A stretch of DNA of 64,000 nucleotides, from positions 103,569 through 167,568 of the forward strand of contig NZ_WXTX01000010.1 of NCBI RefSeq assembly GCF_009848685.1, given 5' to 3'. Shown in pieces: positions 24,168-32,462 of the stretch; position 1 is the stretch's first letter, and the number at the start of each line of letters is the position of its first letter. Source of the stretch: Andreprevotia sp. IGB-42 (GTDB taxonomy: Bacteria > Pseudomonadota > Gammaproteobacteria > Burkholderiales > Chitinibacteraceae). The position numbers and the translations under genes were made by a program. The notes beneath the pieces were generated by a model. The model searched no databases. It worked only from the letters and a program-made list of their open reading frames with translations, and was not told where the DNA came from.

Positions 24168-24196
24168 AAGCAGCCTTCGGGCTGCTTTTGTTTTTT
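24168..24196 (+). terminator. Rho-independent terminator of the atp operon
   Basis: AGCAGCC-TTCG-GGCTGCT forms a seven-base stem with a stable tetraloop, followed by TTTGTTTTTT. It closes the nine-gene ATP synthase operon. Confidence 0.9.
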
Positions 24197-24377
24197 GTGG
24201 GTCTGGTTTGCTAGGATTTTGCAGCTTGTAGAGCCACTAGCAGATCCGCTATCGCAGCGCCTGCGGCGCAGGTGTGTCAGGGCGCCTTCCGCGGCGCGGC
24301 AAGTCCGGCGGGTCGGTAACTCGCCCTGCGGGCTCAGACATCCCTCCCCGAAACCCCCGGCCTTGCCTGTGCTGCTC

Positions 24378-24514
24378 GGCGCTTCAGAAGGGAAAGGGTA
24401 CGTCGTAGCTACCCGCGTTGTTTGTGATCGGGTTTTCAGACGCAAGCCAAAATCTCTGCTCCGTTTCTCGTTCTAGGGTTGGTGGCACGCCGCTCTGATC
24501 CCTTCTGAAGCGCC
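24378..24514. repeat. Perfect 16-bp inverted repeat with about 105-bp spacer
   Basis: GGCGCTTCAGAAGGGA at 24378-24393 is the exact reverse complement of 24499-24514. The enclosed 105 bases have no supported open frame. The layout recalls a miniature inverted-repeat element or a long RNA hairpin, but no target-site duplication was recognised. Confidence 0.7.
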
Positions 24515-24524
24515 GGGTGCGCAA

Positions 24525-24579
24525 CGCAGGGACTTCCCGCAGAGCGTGCTTTAGCAGGATTGCCCAGGATCGATAAGGG
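24525..24579. repeat. Dispersed intergenic repeat, copy 2
   Basis: This resembles 6963-7015, sharing CGCAGGGA, CCCGCAG, GCTTTAGCAGG and TAAGGG in the same order. It begins 10 bases after the right arm of the 16-bp inverted repeat. Confidence 0.65.
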
Positions 24580-24827
24580 ATGGGCGGGACTATTCCCCAA
24601 ATTGCCTGCTGGACGACCATTCACCGGGTGGGGCCTGCGCCCAAGCAAATGCGCCGTGGGCGATGAAGCATGCCGCGCGGGTAACGCAGAACCTGCATGT
24701 GTGCCATGCCACATAATTACGCCGGTTTGACGCAAAAACCGGCATGCATCAGCGGCAGCCTGATGTTTGCGTGTCAACTGCAGGCGCTACAATGGCCGCC
24801 ATCCATTTCAACTCGCCCCTGCTGATC

Positions 24828-26204
24828 ATGACCAATACGCTCAACGTCGTTGTCCTCGCTGCCGGCCAAGGCAAGCGCATGTATTCCAGCCTGCCCAAGG
24901 TACTGCACCCGATTGCCGGCAAACCGCTGCTCGGCCATGTGCTCGATACCGCGCGCAAGCTGGGCGCGGCCAGATTGGTGGTGGTGTACGGCCACGGTGG
25001 TGAACAGGTGCAGGCGGCATTTGCCGGCCAGCCGGATCTGGCGTGGGCGCTGCAGGCGCAGCAGCTGGGCACCGGGCATGCGCTGGCGCAGGCCATGCCG
25101 CATGTGGCTGGCGATGTCACGCTGATGCTGTATGGCGATGTACCGCTGACGCGGCTGGTTACGCTGCAGCAGTTGCTGGAAGCCAGCGCGGGCGGCAAGC
25201 TCGGCATCCTGACCGACATTCTCGATGACGCCACCGGTTACGGGCGCATCGTGCGCAACGAGGCCGGCGAAGTGCAGGCCATCGTCGAGCAGAAGGATTG
25301 CTCGCCGCAGCAGGCGCAGATCCGTGAAATGAATACCGGCATCCTGGCGCTGCCCACGGCGCGGCTGGCTGGCTGGCTGGGCGAACTGAAAAACGACAAT
25401 GCGCAGGGTGAGTACTACGCCACGGACCTGATCGCATTGGCGGTGCGCGATGGTGTGCCGGTGGCCACGGTGCACCCGCAGGATCACTGGGAGGCCGAGG
25501 GCATCAACAACAAGGTGCAACTGGCAACCCTGGAGCGCATCCACCAGCGCGAGCTGGCCCATGCCCTGCTGGCGGCCGGCGTAGGCCTGCTGGATCCGGC
25601 TCGCTTCGACCTGCGCGGCAGCATCCGCCACGGCAAGGACGTGGTGATCGACGTCAATTGCGTGTTCGAGGGCCAGATCACGCTGGGCAACAATGTGCAG
25701 ATCGGCGCCAACTGCGTGCTGAAGAATGTGACTATCGCCGATGGCGCAATCATCCACCCGTTCTGCCATCTGGAAGATGCCGAAGTGGGCGCTGCTGCGC
25801 TGATCGGCCCGTATGCGCGCCTGCGCCCGGGGGCCGAACTGGCGGCCAATGTGCATATCGGCAACTTCGTCGAAGTGAAGAAAGCCACCATCGGCGAGGG
25901 CTCCAAGGTCAATCACCTGAGCTACATCGGTGATACCACCATGGGTAGTGGCGTCAATGTCGGTGCGGGCACCATCACCGCCAACTATGATGGCGTGAAC
26001 AAATTCCGCACGGTGATCGAAGATGGCGCGCGCATCGGTTCCAACAACGTGCTGGTGGCGCCGGTGACCATCGGTGCACAGGCCACCACGGGGGCAGGGT
26101 CGGTGATCAGCAAGCATGCCCCGGCGGGCGAGCTGACCGTGGCGCGTGCGAGGCAAGTCACCCTCACCGGTTGGCAACGCCCGGTGAAACAGAACAAGGA
26201 TTGA
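24828..26204 (+). CDS. glmU: Bifunctional UDP-GlcNAc pyrophosphorylase / GlcN-1-P acetyltransferase
   Basis: This 458-residue cytoplasmic enzyme carries out the last two steps to UDP-GlcNAc. The N-terminal uridylyltransferase domain has [20 protein letters not shown] (the classic loop, with QGKRM in place of the more usual KGTRM), TGHALAQA and YGDVPL. From about residue 255 a left-handed beta helix carries the acetyltransferase part, with [17 protein letters not shown] and [11 protein letters not shown]. The ATG at 24828 is chosen by homology; an in-frame upstream extension to 24744 is not conserved-looking. A 5'-nucleotidase gene follows after three bases. Confidence 0.97.
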   Translation: MTNTLNVVVLAAGQGKRMYSSLPKVLHPIAGKPLLGHVLDTARKLGAARLVVVYGHGGEQVQAAFAGQPDLAWALQAQQLGTGHALAQAMPHVAGDVTLMLYGDVPLTRLVTLQQLLEASAGGKLGILTDILDDATGYGRIVRNEAGEVQAIVEQKDCSPQQAQIREMNTGILALPTARLAGWLGELKNDNAQGEYYATDLIALAVRDGVPVATVHPQDHWEAEGINNKVQLATLERIHQRELAHALLAAGVGLLDPARFDLRGSIRHGKDVVIDVNCVFEGQITLGNNVQIGANCVLKNVTIADGAIIHPFCHLEDAEVGAAALIGPYARLRPGAELAANVHIGNFVEVKKATIGEGSKVNHLSYIGDTTMGSGVNVGAGTITANYDGVNKFRTVIEDGARIGSNNVLVAPVTIGAQATTGAGSVISKHAPAGELTVARARQVTLTGWQRPVKQNKD

Positions 26205-26207
26205 GCC

Positions 26208-27131
26208 ATGCCGGCTTCTCTCGACGGAAAACTGGTTGTTGCCATCAGCTCGCGTGCGCTGTTCGATTTCGAGGCGGAAAACCTGATTTTCGAACAGAGC
26301 GACGATACCGCCTACATGGCGCTGCAGCAGTCGCTGCTGGATACGCCGGCGGTGCCGGGCGTGGCCTTCCCGCTGGTGAAGAAGCTGCTGGCATTCAACC
26401 AGAACGGCGCGCAGCCGGTCGAGGTGGTGATCCTGTCGCGCAATGACCCGATGAGCGGGCTGCGCGTATTCCGCTCTGCCAAGCACGCCGGGCTGGAGCT
26501 GGAGCGCGGCGTGTTCACACGTGGCCGGCCGGCGCATCACTACCTGGCACCGCTGAAAGCTAATCTGTTTCTGTCTGCCAACGAAGCGGACGTGCGCGAA
26601 GCCATCCTGCTGGGCTTCCCCGCTGCCCGCGTGTATCCGCTGTCGGTACAGGCGGCAGAAACGCACGCCGACGAAATCCGCATCGCCTTCGACGGCGATG
26701 CAGTGCTGTTTTCGGACGAAGCTGAACAAGTATTCCAGCGCGGCGGCTTGCCGGCTTTTCACGCGCACGAGCACGACAAAGCAGCGTTGCCGCTGCCCGA
26801 TGGCCCGTTCCGCCCGCTGCTGGAGGCGCTGCACCGATTGCAGAAGCAGGCGGAAGCCAACCCGGTGATGAAGATCCGTACCGCGCTGGTCACTGCGCGC
26901 AGTGCCCCCGCGCATGAGCGCGCGATCCGCACCCTGATGGGCTGGAACATCGAGGTGGATGAGGCGATGTTCCTCGGCGGGCTGGAAAAAGGTCCGTTCC
27001 TGCGTGAATTCCAGCCGGATTTCTTCTTTGACGACCAGACTGGCCATTGCGAATCCGGCGCGCGCTTCGGCCCGACTGGCCAAGTGCATTACGGCGTAAC
27101 CGATCACCCGGCCGCCGATCATCGCAGCTGA
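26208..27131 (+). CDS. 5'-nucleotidase (cytosolic NT5C1-like family)
   Basis: This 307-residue protein matches the PF06189 5'-nucleotidase family, which removes the phosphate from nucleoside monophosphates. Recognisable blocks include VVAISSRALFDFE at the N-terminus, SRNDPMSGLRVFRSAKHAG, LFLSANEADVREA and FFDDQTGHCESG near the end. Three bases separate it from glmU, with a weak site at GGATTGAGCC, so cotranscription is likely. The physiological nucleotide is not evident. Confidence 0.85.
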   Translation: MPASLDGKLVVAISSRALFDFEAENLIFEQSDDTAYMALQQSLLDTPAVPGVAFPLVKKLLAFNQNGAQPVEVVILSRNDPMSGLRVFRSAKHAGLELERGVFTRGRPAHHYLAPLKANLFLSANEADVREAILLGFPAARVYPLSVQAAETHADEIRIAFDGDAVLFSDEAEQVFQRGGLPAFHAHEHDKAALPLPDGPFRPLLEALHRLQKQAEANPVMKIRTALVTARSAPAHERAIRTLMGWNIEVDEAMFLGGLEKGPFLREFQPDFFFDDQTGHCESGARFGPTGQVHYGVTDHPAADHRS

Positions 27132-27199
27132 ACGGCTTTGCCTTCGGGCATGGCAAGCCTGCTCCTATACTGCATGCATAGCGTGCGAGGGGTGTCACC

Positions 27200-27586
27200 A
27201 TGTTCAGCATCGAAGTGGTGGAAAAGACGGCCTTGCTCAAGGTTTGCCTCAATGGCGTGCCCTGCCCGGGCGAATTGCGGCGCCTGCTTGATGCCATCGA
27301 GGTGACGCGTGGCCAGTTTGGCGATGGCTACCGGCTATGGCTGGCGTTGCCGGACGGGGGCCGCCAGGTATCGTTCGAGGAAGTGGGCAAGCTTGACCTG
27401 ACCATGTACGAAGCGCGCCGGCAGGGCTTGCGCGAAGTGGTGATCGAGACGGCGGGTGAAACGCCGCTATGCCAGCAGGTGGCGGCGCTGCTGGAGGGGC
27501 TTTATCGCAGCCTGCGCGTGCCGGTTACCGTGGTGTCCGATACCGTAATGGCCAAGAAGACGCTCAATCTGCTCTGGCATGGCTGA
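27200..27586 (+). CDS. Uncharacterised 128-residue protein
   Basis: I do not recognise this protein. It is soluble, has no signal peptide or membrane segment, and alternates short strands and helices (LLKVCLNGVPCPGELRRLLD at residues 12-31, YRLWLALPDG at 44-53), with two cysteines near the ends of strands. The strand-helix pattern would suit a STAS-like or small sandwich fold, but this is a guess. Codon use resembles its neighbours, and a GCGAGGGG stretch lies about 8 bases before the ATG. It converges with the AraC gene only seven bases away. Confidence 0.6.
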   Translation: MFSIEVVEKTALLKVCLNGVPCPGELRRLLDAIEVTRGQFGDGYRLWLALPDGGRQVSFEEVGKLDLTMYEARRQGLREVVIETAGETPLCQQVAALLEGLYRSLRVPVTVVSDTVMAKKTLNLLWHG

Positions 27587-27593
27587 GCCCGGG

Positions 27594-28490
27594 TTATTTT
27601 TTGCCGGTGATCAGCACACTGCTAGGGTTCTGGCCGAAATGCTGCAGGAAACGGCGCGAGAAACTGGCCACCTCGCGGTAACCCAGTTGCGCCGCCACTT
27701 CACCCACATTGCCCGAGCCGGACATCAGCAACTGTAGCGCGCGTTCCATGCGCATGTTGAGCAACAGTTGCGATGGCGAAACCTTCAGGTGCGTCACGCA
27801 CAGCTTGTGGAAATAGCCGGGCGATACATCCATCCGCTTGGCCAGCGTTTCCACGCGCCAGTCCGGATGCGCATCCTGCTTGATGCTCTCGAACAAGGTG
27901 AGCAGCCGGCGCTCCATGTGCGGTTTTTCCAGCGCGGCCGTCAGTGATTGCGACAGGATGCCCATGGTCAGCGACAGCGCGCCGGTGGCAAACGGGTTAT
28001 TCGCGTTGCTGCCGTGGCCAGCTTCCACTTCGCGGCATAGCAGCGAGAGCGCGTCAAAGATGCTCTCCGCGTGTTCGTCCGGGTAAACCACATTGCCCAG
28101 CGTGTTGAGCGCATGCCAGCGCGGCGTGTCTTTCAGCAAGAACCAGCCAAAGCGCCAGACCTCGCCGGTCAGCCGGAAACCACGCAAGCCCCCCTTGGGC
28201 AGCACCACGAAATCCTGCGGCCGTATCGTTTGCCAGCCCGATTCATCCAGCGCCTCCGCACGGCCATGCGCAGACAGCAACACGGTGTGGAAGGGCGCGC
28301 CCAACCGTTGTATTGCAAACACATCACGTGCGGTGGTCACCCCCGCCAGGATCACGTCGAACTCGGCCAGTTTACGGTAGAACAAGGCCTCGTAATCGTT
28401 GGCACCGACATAACGCTGACGCGTAGCTGGCGCGACCGCCATGGCTTCCTGGTATTCCACGCCAAGATGGCGGTTCAGTTGATATTTCAT
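27594..28490 (-). CDS. AraC-family regulator divergent to chitinase
   Basis: This 298-residue protein has an N-terminal sensor region and a C-terminal AraC DNA-binding domain: WRVETLAKRMDVSPGYFHKL is the first helix-turn-helix and VGEVAAQLGYREVASFSRRF the second, ending HFGQNPS. It is divergent from the chitinase gene across about 140 bases, which makes it a candidate regulator of chitinase expression. The chosen ATG at 28490 has no purine-rich site upstream; an internal ATG at 28442 is preceded by CAGGAAGCC and may be the real start, giving 282 residues. Confidence 0.85.
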   Translation of the reverse strand: MKYQLNRHLGVEYQEAMAVAPATRQRYVGANDYEALFYRKLAEFDVILAGVTTARDVFAIQRLGAPFHTVLLSAHGRAEALDESGWQTIRPQDFVVLPKGGLRGFRLTGEVWRFGWFLLKDTPRWHALNTLGNVVYPDEHAESIFDALSLLCREVEAGHGSNANNPFATGALSLTMGILSQSLTAALEKPHMERRLLTLFESIKQDAHPDWRVETLAKRMDVSPGYFHKLCVTHLKVSPSQLLLNMRMERALQLLMSGSGNVGEVAAQLGYREVASFSRRFLQHFGQNPSSVLITGKK

Positions 28491-28526
28491 CGCACCAGAG
28501 GAGATAAAGACAAATCAAGATTGAAA

Positions 28527-28543
28527 GCGGACATTCCGTCCGC
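28527..28543. promoter_or_regulatory. Short inverted repeat in the AraC-chitinase intergenic region
   Basis: GCGGAC-ATTCC-GTCCGC is a perfect six-base inverted repeat with a five-base spacer, midway between the divergent starts. It is a possible regulator-binding site; no T-run follows, so a terminator is unlikely. Confidence 0.35.
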
Positions 28544-28633
28544 CATGGCATTCGGCTAGTTTTGCGCAGCGCATACGGGAAATCACTCACTGCGCGTACA
28601 CATATTAAAACCATAGATGGAAGGAGGAGACAA

Positions 28634-30208
28634 ATGTCTCGCAAATCGCAACCCCGCGCCCTGCGCCGGCTGCAAGCCGGTGCCGTGGCACTTGCCATGG
28701 GTTTTGCCTCGATCGGCGCCATGGCAACCGAAGCCGCCCCGTATTTCTTCACCTGGGGCTACGGCGAAAGCAGCTACAAGTTCACCAGCCTCGTCGATGC
28801 CAAGCAGAAAGCCGGTCTGGATGCCGCCACACTGGCGTTCATCATTACCGGCAACAGCGGCTGCAGCCTGAGCAACGATGTCGACAACATGCTCAGCGAC
28901 GTGATCGCGTTCCAGCAGCAAGGCGGCCGGCTGATCATCTCGTTCGGCGGCGCAGCTGGCACCTATGTGGAAGCCCGCTGTACCGGCGCGCAAATGGCGA
29001 CGCTGATCGATGGTCTGCTGCAACGCACCGGCGTGCGTGCGCTGGACTTCGACATCGAAGGCAGCCAGCTGTCGGTAACCTCGCTCAACACTGTGCGTAA
29101 CGAAGCAATCAAGACACTGCAGGCCAAGTACCCGGACCTGTACATCTCGTTCACGCTGCCTACCAACCCGACCGGCCTGACCTCGGAAGGCCTGAACCTG
29201 CTGCGCGGCGCGCAAACCGCTGGCGTGCGTACCGACGTGGTCAACATCATGACCATGGACTACGGTTCGTCGATCTCCAACGGCAAGAAGATGGGTGATC
29301 TGGCGGTGCAGGCTGCCAACTCGCTGTTCACGCAGATCAAGGGCATCTACACCACCAAGAGCGACAGCGAACTGTGGGCGATGGTCGGCATCACGCCGAT
29401 GATCGGCAAGAACGATGTGCAGACCGAGATCTTCACCGTGGCCGATGCACAGCAAGTGGCCAACTTCGCCAAGCAATACGGCGTGGGCCTGCTGTCGTTC
29501 TGGGCACTGCAGCGTGACCGCAGCGGCACCGGCAGCCTGGACGATTTCTCGCTGACGCCGCAAACGGATTACCAGTTCTACCAGACCTTCAAAGCGGCGA
29601 AGACCGGTGGCACCAACCCGACTGCGGTTCCGACTACCAAGCCGACAACCGGCCCGACAGTCATCCCGACCACGGGCCCGACCGTCACACCGCGTCCGTC
29701 CACCGTGCCGACCGTGACACCGGTTCCGCCGACACCAACCACACCGCCGGTCGGCGGCTGCAATGCCGCCTGGAACAGCAGCACCGCGTACTCCGGTGGT
29801 GCCAAGGTGACCTACAACGGGCGCAACTACCAAGCCAGCTGGTGGACGCAGGGTGACATCCCGTCGTCCAACACCGGCAGCGGCAAGCCATGGGTTGATC
29901 TCGGCCCGTGCGGCAGCACCACTGCCACACCGGTACCGACCAGCGTGCCGACCGCAACACCGAAGCCGACCGTTGCACCGAGCACCGTACCGACCGCTAC
30001 ACCGGTGCCGCAGCCGACTTCAACCCCGACACCACAACCGACCGTGGTCCCGGGTGGCTGCGCAGCGTGGGTTGAAGGCAATACCTATGCAGCCAACAGC
30101 TGCGCCAGCTACGGTGGCAAGGATTACGTGGCCCTGATCACGCATACCGCGTACGTCGGTACCAACTGGAACCCGGCCTCCACACCGACCCTGTGGAAAC
30201 TGAAGTAA
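28634..30208 (+). CDS. Secreted GH18 chitinase with two C-terminal chitin-binding modules
   Basis: This 524-residue protein starts with a Sec signal peptide ending GAMA at residue 31. The GH18 catalytic domain spans about residues 32-330; its motif ALDFDIEG supplies Asp138, Asp140 and the catalytic acid Glu142, but the first Asp of the classical DxxDxDxE is Arg135. The form resembles the Pyrococcus furiosus ChiA-like subgroup. Two Pro/Thr-rich linkers of VPTATP-type repeats separate two CBM5/12-like modules (about 374-425 and 474-524) with aromatic AAWNSSTAYSGG and AAWVEGNTY segments. A very strong AAGGAGGAG site precedes the ATG. It should cut chitin outside the cell, feeding GlcNAc uptake. 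Confidence 0.95.
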   Translation: MSRKSQPRALRRLQAGAVALAMGFASIGAMATEAAPYFFTWGYGESSYKFTSLVDAKQKAGLDAATLAFIITGNSGCSLSNDVDNMLSDVIAFQQQGGRLIISFGGAAGTYVEARCTGAQMATLIDGLLQRTGVRALDFDIEGSQLSVTSLNTVRNEAIKTLQAKYPDLYISFTLPTNPTGLTSEGLNLLRGAQTAGVRTDVVNIMTMDYGSSISNGKKMGDLAVQAANSLFTQIKGIYTTKSDSELWAMVGITPMIGKNDVQTEIFTVADAQQVANFAKQYGVGLLSFWALQRDRSGTGSLDDFSLTPQTDYQFYQTFKAAKTGGTNPTAVPTTKPTTGPTVIPTTGPTVTPRPSTVPTVTPVPPTPTTPPVGGCNAAWNSSTAYSGGAKVTYNGRNYQASWWTQGDIPSSNTGSGKPWVDLGPCGSTTATPVPTSVPTATPKPTVAPSTVPTATPVPQPTSTPTPQPTVVPGGCAAWVEGNTYAANSCASYGGKDYVALITHTAYVGTNWNPASTPTLWKLK

Positions 30209-30253
30209 GCACTGAGCTTGTTGTAACATCCTTCAAATAGTAATCGGCTTGAG

Positions 30254-30281
30254 AGGCCCACCTTGCGGTGGGCCTTTTTTT
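30254..30281 (+). terminator. Rho-independent terminator after chitinase
   Basis: AGGCCCACC-TTGC-GGTGGGCCT forms a nine-base stem followed by eight T residues. Confidence 0.9.
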
Positions 30282-31189
30282 CATGCCGCCGCCCAAACCA
30301 GTTGCCGCTGGCTGGCAAAGTACTGATCGATACCGCTGACCGGATCAACAAAGCGGATGCTTCTGGCCAGCAACTGCAAAGGCTGACTGAAATCATCGCC
30401 CTTGTCCGGCAGGGCCAGCGGGTACCACGGGTCGTGCCGGATGGGGATGCCCAGCGCGCACAGGTGTGCGCGTAGCTGGTGCTTCTTGCCGGTGTGCGGC
30501 TGCAGCCGGTAGTGCGCCCAGTCGCCATGCCTTGCGATCAGTTCGATGCGCGTTTCGCTGTTGGCCTCGCCGGGTACTTCCTGCATGGTGAAGTTTTCCG
30601 GGCGTTCCTCCAGCCGGCTGCGGTGCACCAGCGGCAGTGCCAGATCAGCCCGGTACGGCGCGATGGCTTCGTATTCCTTTTGCACGCGGCGCTCGGAAAA
30701 CAGCTTCTGGTACGTGCCACGGTGAGCGGGGTTGGCGCAGAACAGCATGATGCCGGCGGTTTCGCGGTCCAGCCGGTGGATAGGCGCCAGATCGGGCAGG
30801 CCCAGCCTGACCTTCAGCCGCGTCAGCAGCGTTTCCTGCAGGTGACGGCCGGCCGGGATGCAGGCCAGGAAATGCGGTTTGTCGGCCACCACCAGGTTAT
30901 CGTCCTGGTGCAACACATATTCTTCGAACGGTACCGGGGTTTCACGTGGAACCTCGCGGTAATACCAGATGCGCGTATACGGCAGGTAAGGGCTGCCCAG
31001 CGTGTATGGCATGCCGTGCGGATCAACCAGCGCGCCGCGTTGCAGCCGTTCCTGCCATATTCCGGCAGCCACATGCGGAAAGCGCTCGATCAGGTAAGCG
31101 AGCAGGCTGGGCCAGCTACCGGCGGGCAGCTCCAGAAAGCTGGGCGCCACGCCATCACGTTGCGGCAAAGGGGAGTGGCGTGGCTTCAT
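30281..31189 (-). CDS. RluA-family pseudouridine synthase
   Basis: This 302-residue enzyme isomerises specific uridines in rRNA or tRNA to pseudouridine. The catalytic motif APIHRLDRETAGIMLF with its Asp is clear, and QPHTGKKHQLRAHLCALGIPI and the LALPDKG region are standard for the RluA group. An N-terminal region of about 90 residues precedes the catalytic domain. The target uridine cannot be assigned. A parS-like 16-mer lies within the codons for EVPRETP. The gene converges on the chitinase terminator. Confidence 0.88.
   Translation of the reverse strand: MKPRHSPLPQRDGVAPSFLELPAGSWPSLLAYLIERFPHVAAGIWQERLQRGALVDPHGMPYTLGSPYLPYTRIWYYREVPRETPVPFEEYVLHQDDNLVVADKPHFLACIPAGRHLQETLLTRLKVRLGLPDLAPIHRLDRETAGIMLFCANPAHRGTYQKLFSERRVQKEYEAIAPYRADLALPLVHRSRLEERPENFTMQEVPGEANSETRIELIARHGDWAHYRLQPHTGKKHQLRAHLCALGIPIRHDPWYPLALPDKGDDFSQPLQLLARSIRFVDPVSGIDQYFASQRQLVWAAA
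30938..30953. promoter_or_regulatory. Candidate parS site (ParB-binding)
   Basis: GGTTTCACGTGGAACC matches the 14-base core of the bacterial parS consensus (GTTTCACGTGAAAC) with one difference, and combines the TTTCAC and TTCCAC half-site variants known from Bacillus and Pseudomonas. It is embedded in the pseudouridine synthase gene, as parS sites often are. Other CACGTG hexamers in the window lack the flanking GTT/AAC arms. Confidence 0.7.
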
Positions 31190-31271
31190 TGTGCTGCAAC
31201 CGGCTGCGGGGCGAAGCCGGCACTATACCCGCTCCGCAGCGTGTGCTGGCCGCGGGGCTGGTAGGGGCTGA

Positions 31272-32297
31272 TCAGCGTAGCGATGTGGCGATGGTGGCGG
31301 CGATCTTTTCCACTGCCGCTGCATCGATCTGCCAATGCGTCACCAGGCGCATCACGCCATCTTCCGGTGGATTGGCCTTGATGCCGGCGGTCTGTAGCGC
31401 GGCCATCAGCCGAGGCACATCGATGTGCGACGCGACATCGAACCACACCATATTGATGTCGAGCTGATCATGGCGCACGGTGATACCGGGCAGGCCATCG
31501 AGCAGCGCTGCCAGCTGTCTGGCATGGGCGTGGTCATCCGCCAGGCGCAAACGCATGTCATCGAGCGCGATCAGGCCGGCAGCGGCGAGCATGCCGGCCT
31601 GGCGCCAGCCGCCGCCCAGCAGCTTGCGCCTCTTGCGCGCGGCGTCGATGAAGTCGGCGGGCCCTGCCAGAATGGAGCCGATCGGTGCCGCCAGCCCCTT
31701 GGACAGGCAGAACATCACCGTATCCGCGCAGGCGGCGATCTCGCTGGCTGCCACGCCCAGTGCAGTGGCGGCATTGAATACGCGGGCGCCATCCAGGTGT
31801 ATCGGCAGGCCGGCGGCCTTGGCGGCTGCATGGCAGGCCTGCATATTGGCCAGTGGCAATGCGCGGCCATTGGAGTGCGCGTTTTCCAGGCATACCAGGC
31901 CGGTGCGCGGCAGATGGATATCGCCAGCCGGGCGCACGCGGCGCGTGATGTCAGCGGGGGCCAGTTCGCCCAGCAGCGTGGGGACTGGCCGCAGGTTCAC
32001 GCCGGCGATCACCGCGGCCGCACCTACCTCGTGCCAGACGATATGGGTTTCCTCGCCCAGGATCACTTCGTCGCCGTGCTGGCAATGCGTGAACAATGCC
32101 AGCTGGTTGCCGAAGGTGCCGGTAGGCACGAATAGCGCGGCATCCTTGCCGACGAGTTCTGCCGCGCGTGCTTCCAGCGCCGGCACGGTCGGGTCGTCAC
32201 CATAGACGTCATCGCCGACCTCGGCATTGGCCATGGCGCTGCGCATGGCTGGCGTTGGCTGGGTAACGGTGTCGCTGCGGATATCGATCCAGTTCAT
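31272..32297 (-). CDS. ltaE: Low-specificity L-threonine aldolase
   Basis: This 341-residue PLP enzyme of fold type I cleaves L-threonine and L-allo-threonine to glycine and acetaldehyde. It begins IDIRSDTVTQPTPAMR, has FVPTGTFGNQLAL and HLDGARVFNAA, and the PLP lysine is Lys200 in FCLSKGLAAPIGS. The ATG at 32297 is chosen because GAGAGGG lies six bases upstream on the minus strand. Glycine made here could be used by the glycine cleavage genes 2 kb away, though they are separate transcripts. Confidence 0.95.
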   Translation of the reverse strand: MNWIDIRSDTVTQPTPAMRSAMANAEVGDDVYGDDPTVPALEARAAELVGKDAALFVPTGTFGNQLALFTHCQHGDEVILGEETHIVWHEVGAAAVIAGVNLRPVPTLLGELAPADITRRVRPAGDIHLPRTGLVCLENAHSNGRALPLANMQACHAAAKAAGLPIHLDGARVFNAATALGVAASEIAACADTVMFCLSKGLAAPIGSILAGPADFIDAARKRRKLLGGGWRQAGMLAAAGLIALDDMRLRLADDHAHARQLAALLDGLPGITVRHDQLDINMVWFDVASHIDVPRLMAALQTAGIKANPPEDGVMRLVTHWQIDAAAVEKIAATIATSLR

Positions 32298-32462
32298 GCT
32301 GCTGCCCTCTCTATGTGCCTCACAGCCTAGCGTGTGTAGCCGGCATTCAAAACTGTGGATCATCCTTATCCGCAGCCGGCCGCCAATTGATGCCATGCGC
32401 ATGCCGTGGCCGGGCTAGAATCTGCGCTACCTGCAGCCCAGCCCATTTCAGCCCTTCCAGCC

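Larger units (their letters stand above)
24197..24827. other. Long intergenic region between atpC and glmU
   Basis: About 630 bases without a convincing gene. It holds a perfect 16-bp inverted repeat (24378-24393 and 24499-24514) and a copy of a repeat also found after glpK. The glmU promoter must lie in the last part; TACAAT at 24788-24793 is a possible -10 box but lacks a good -35 partner. Confidence 0.5.

Noticed and set aside
24774..27122. Long open frame antisense to glmU and the 5'-nucleotidase gene
   Set aside because: It is the mirror of two well-recognised genes and has the low-complexity composition typical of antisense frames in GC-rich DNA.
29600..30060. The repetitive Pro/Thr-coding stretches in the chitinase gene as a tandem-repeat element or CRISPR
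   Set aside because: They are in-frame linkers between the catalytic and chitin-binding domains, with no regular repeat-spacer structure.
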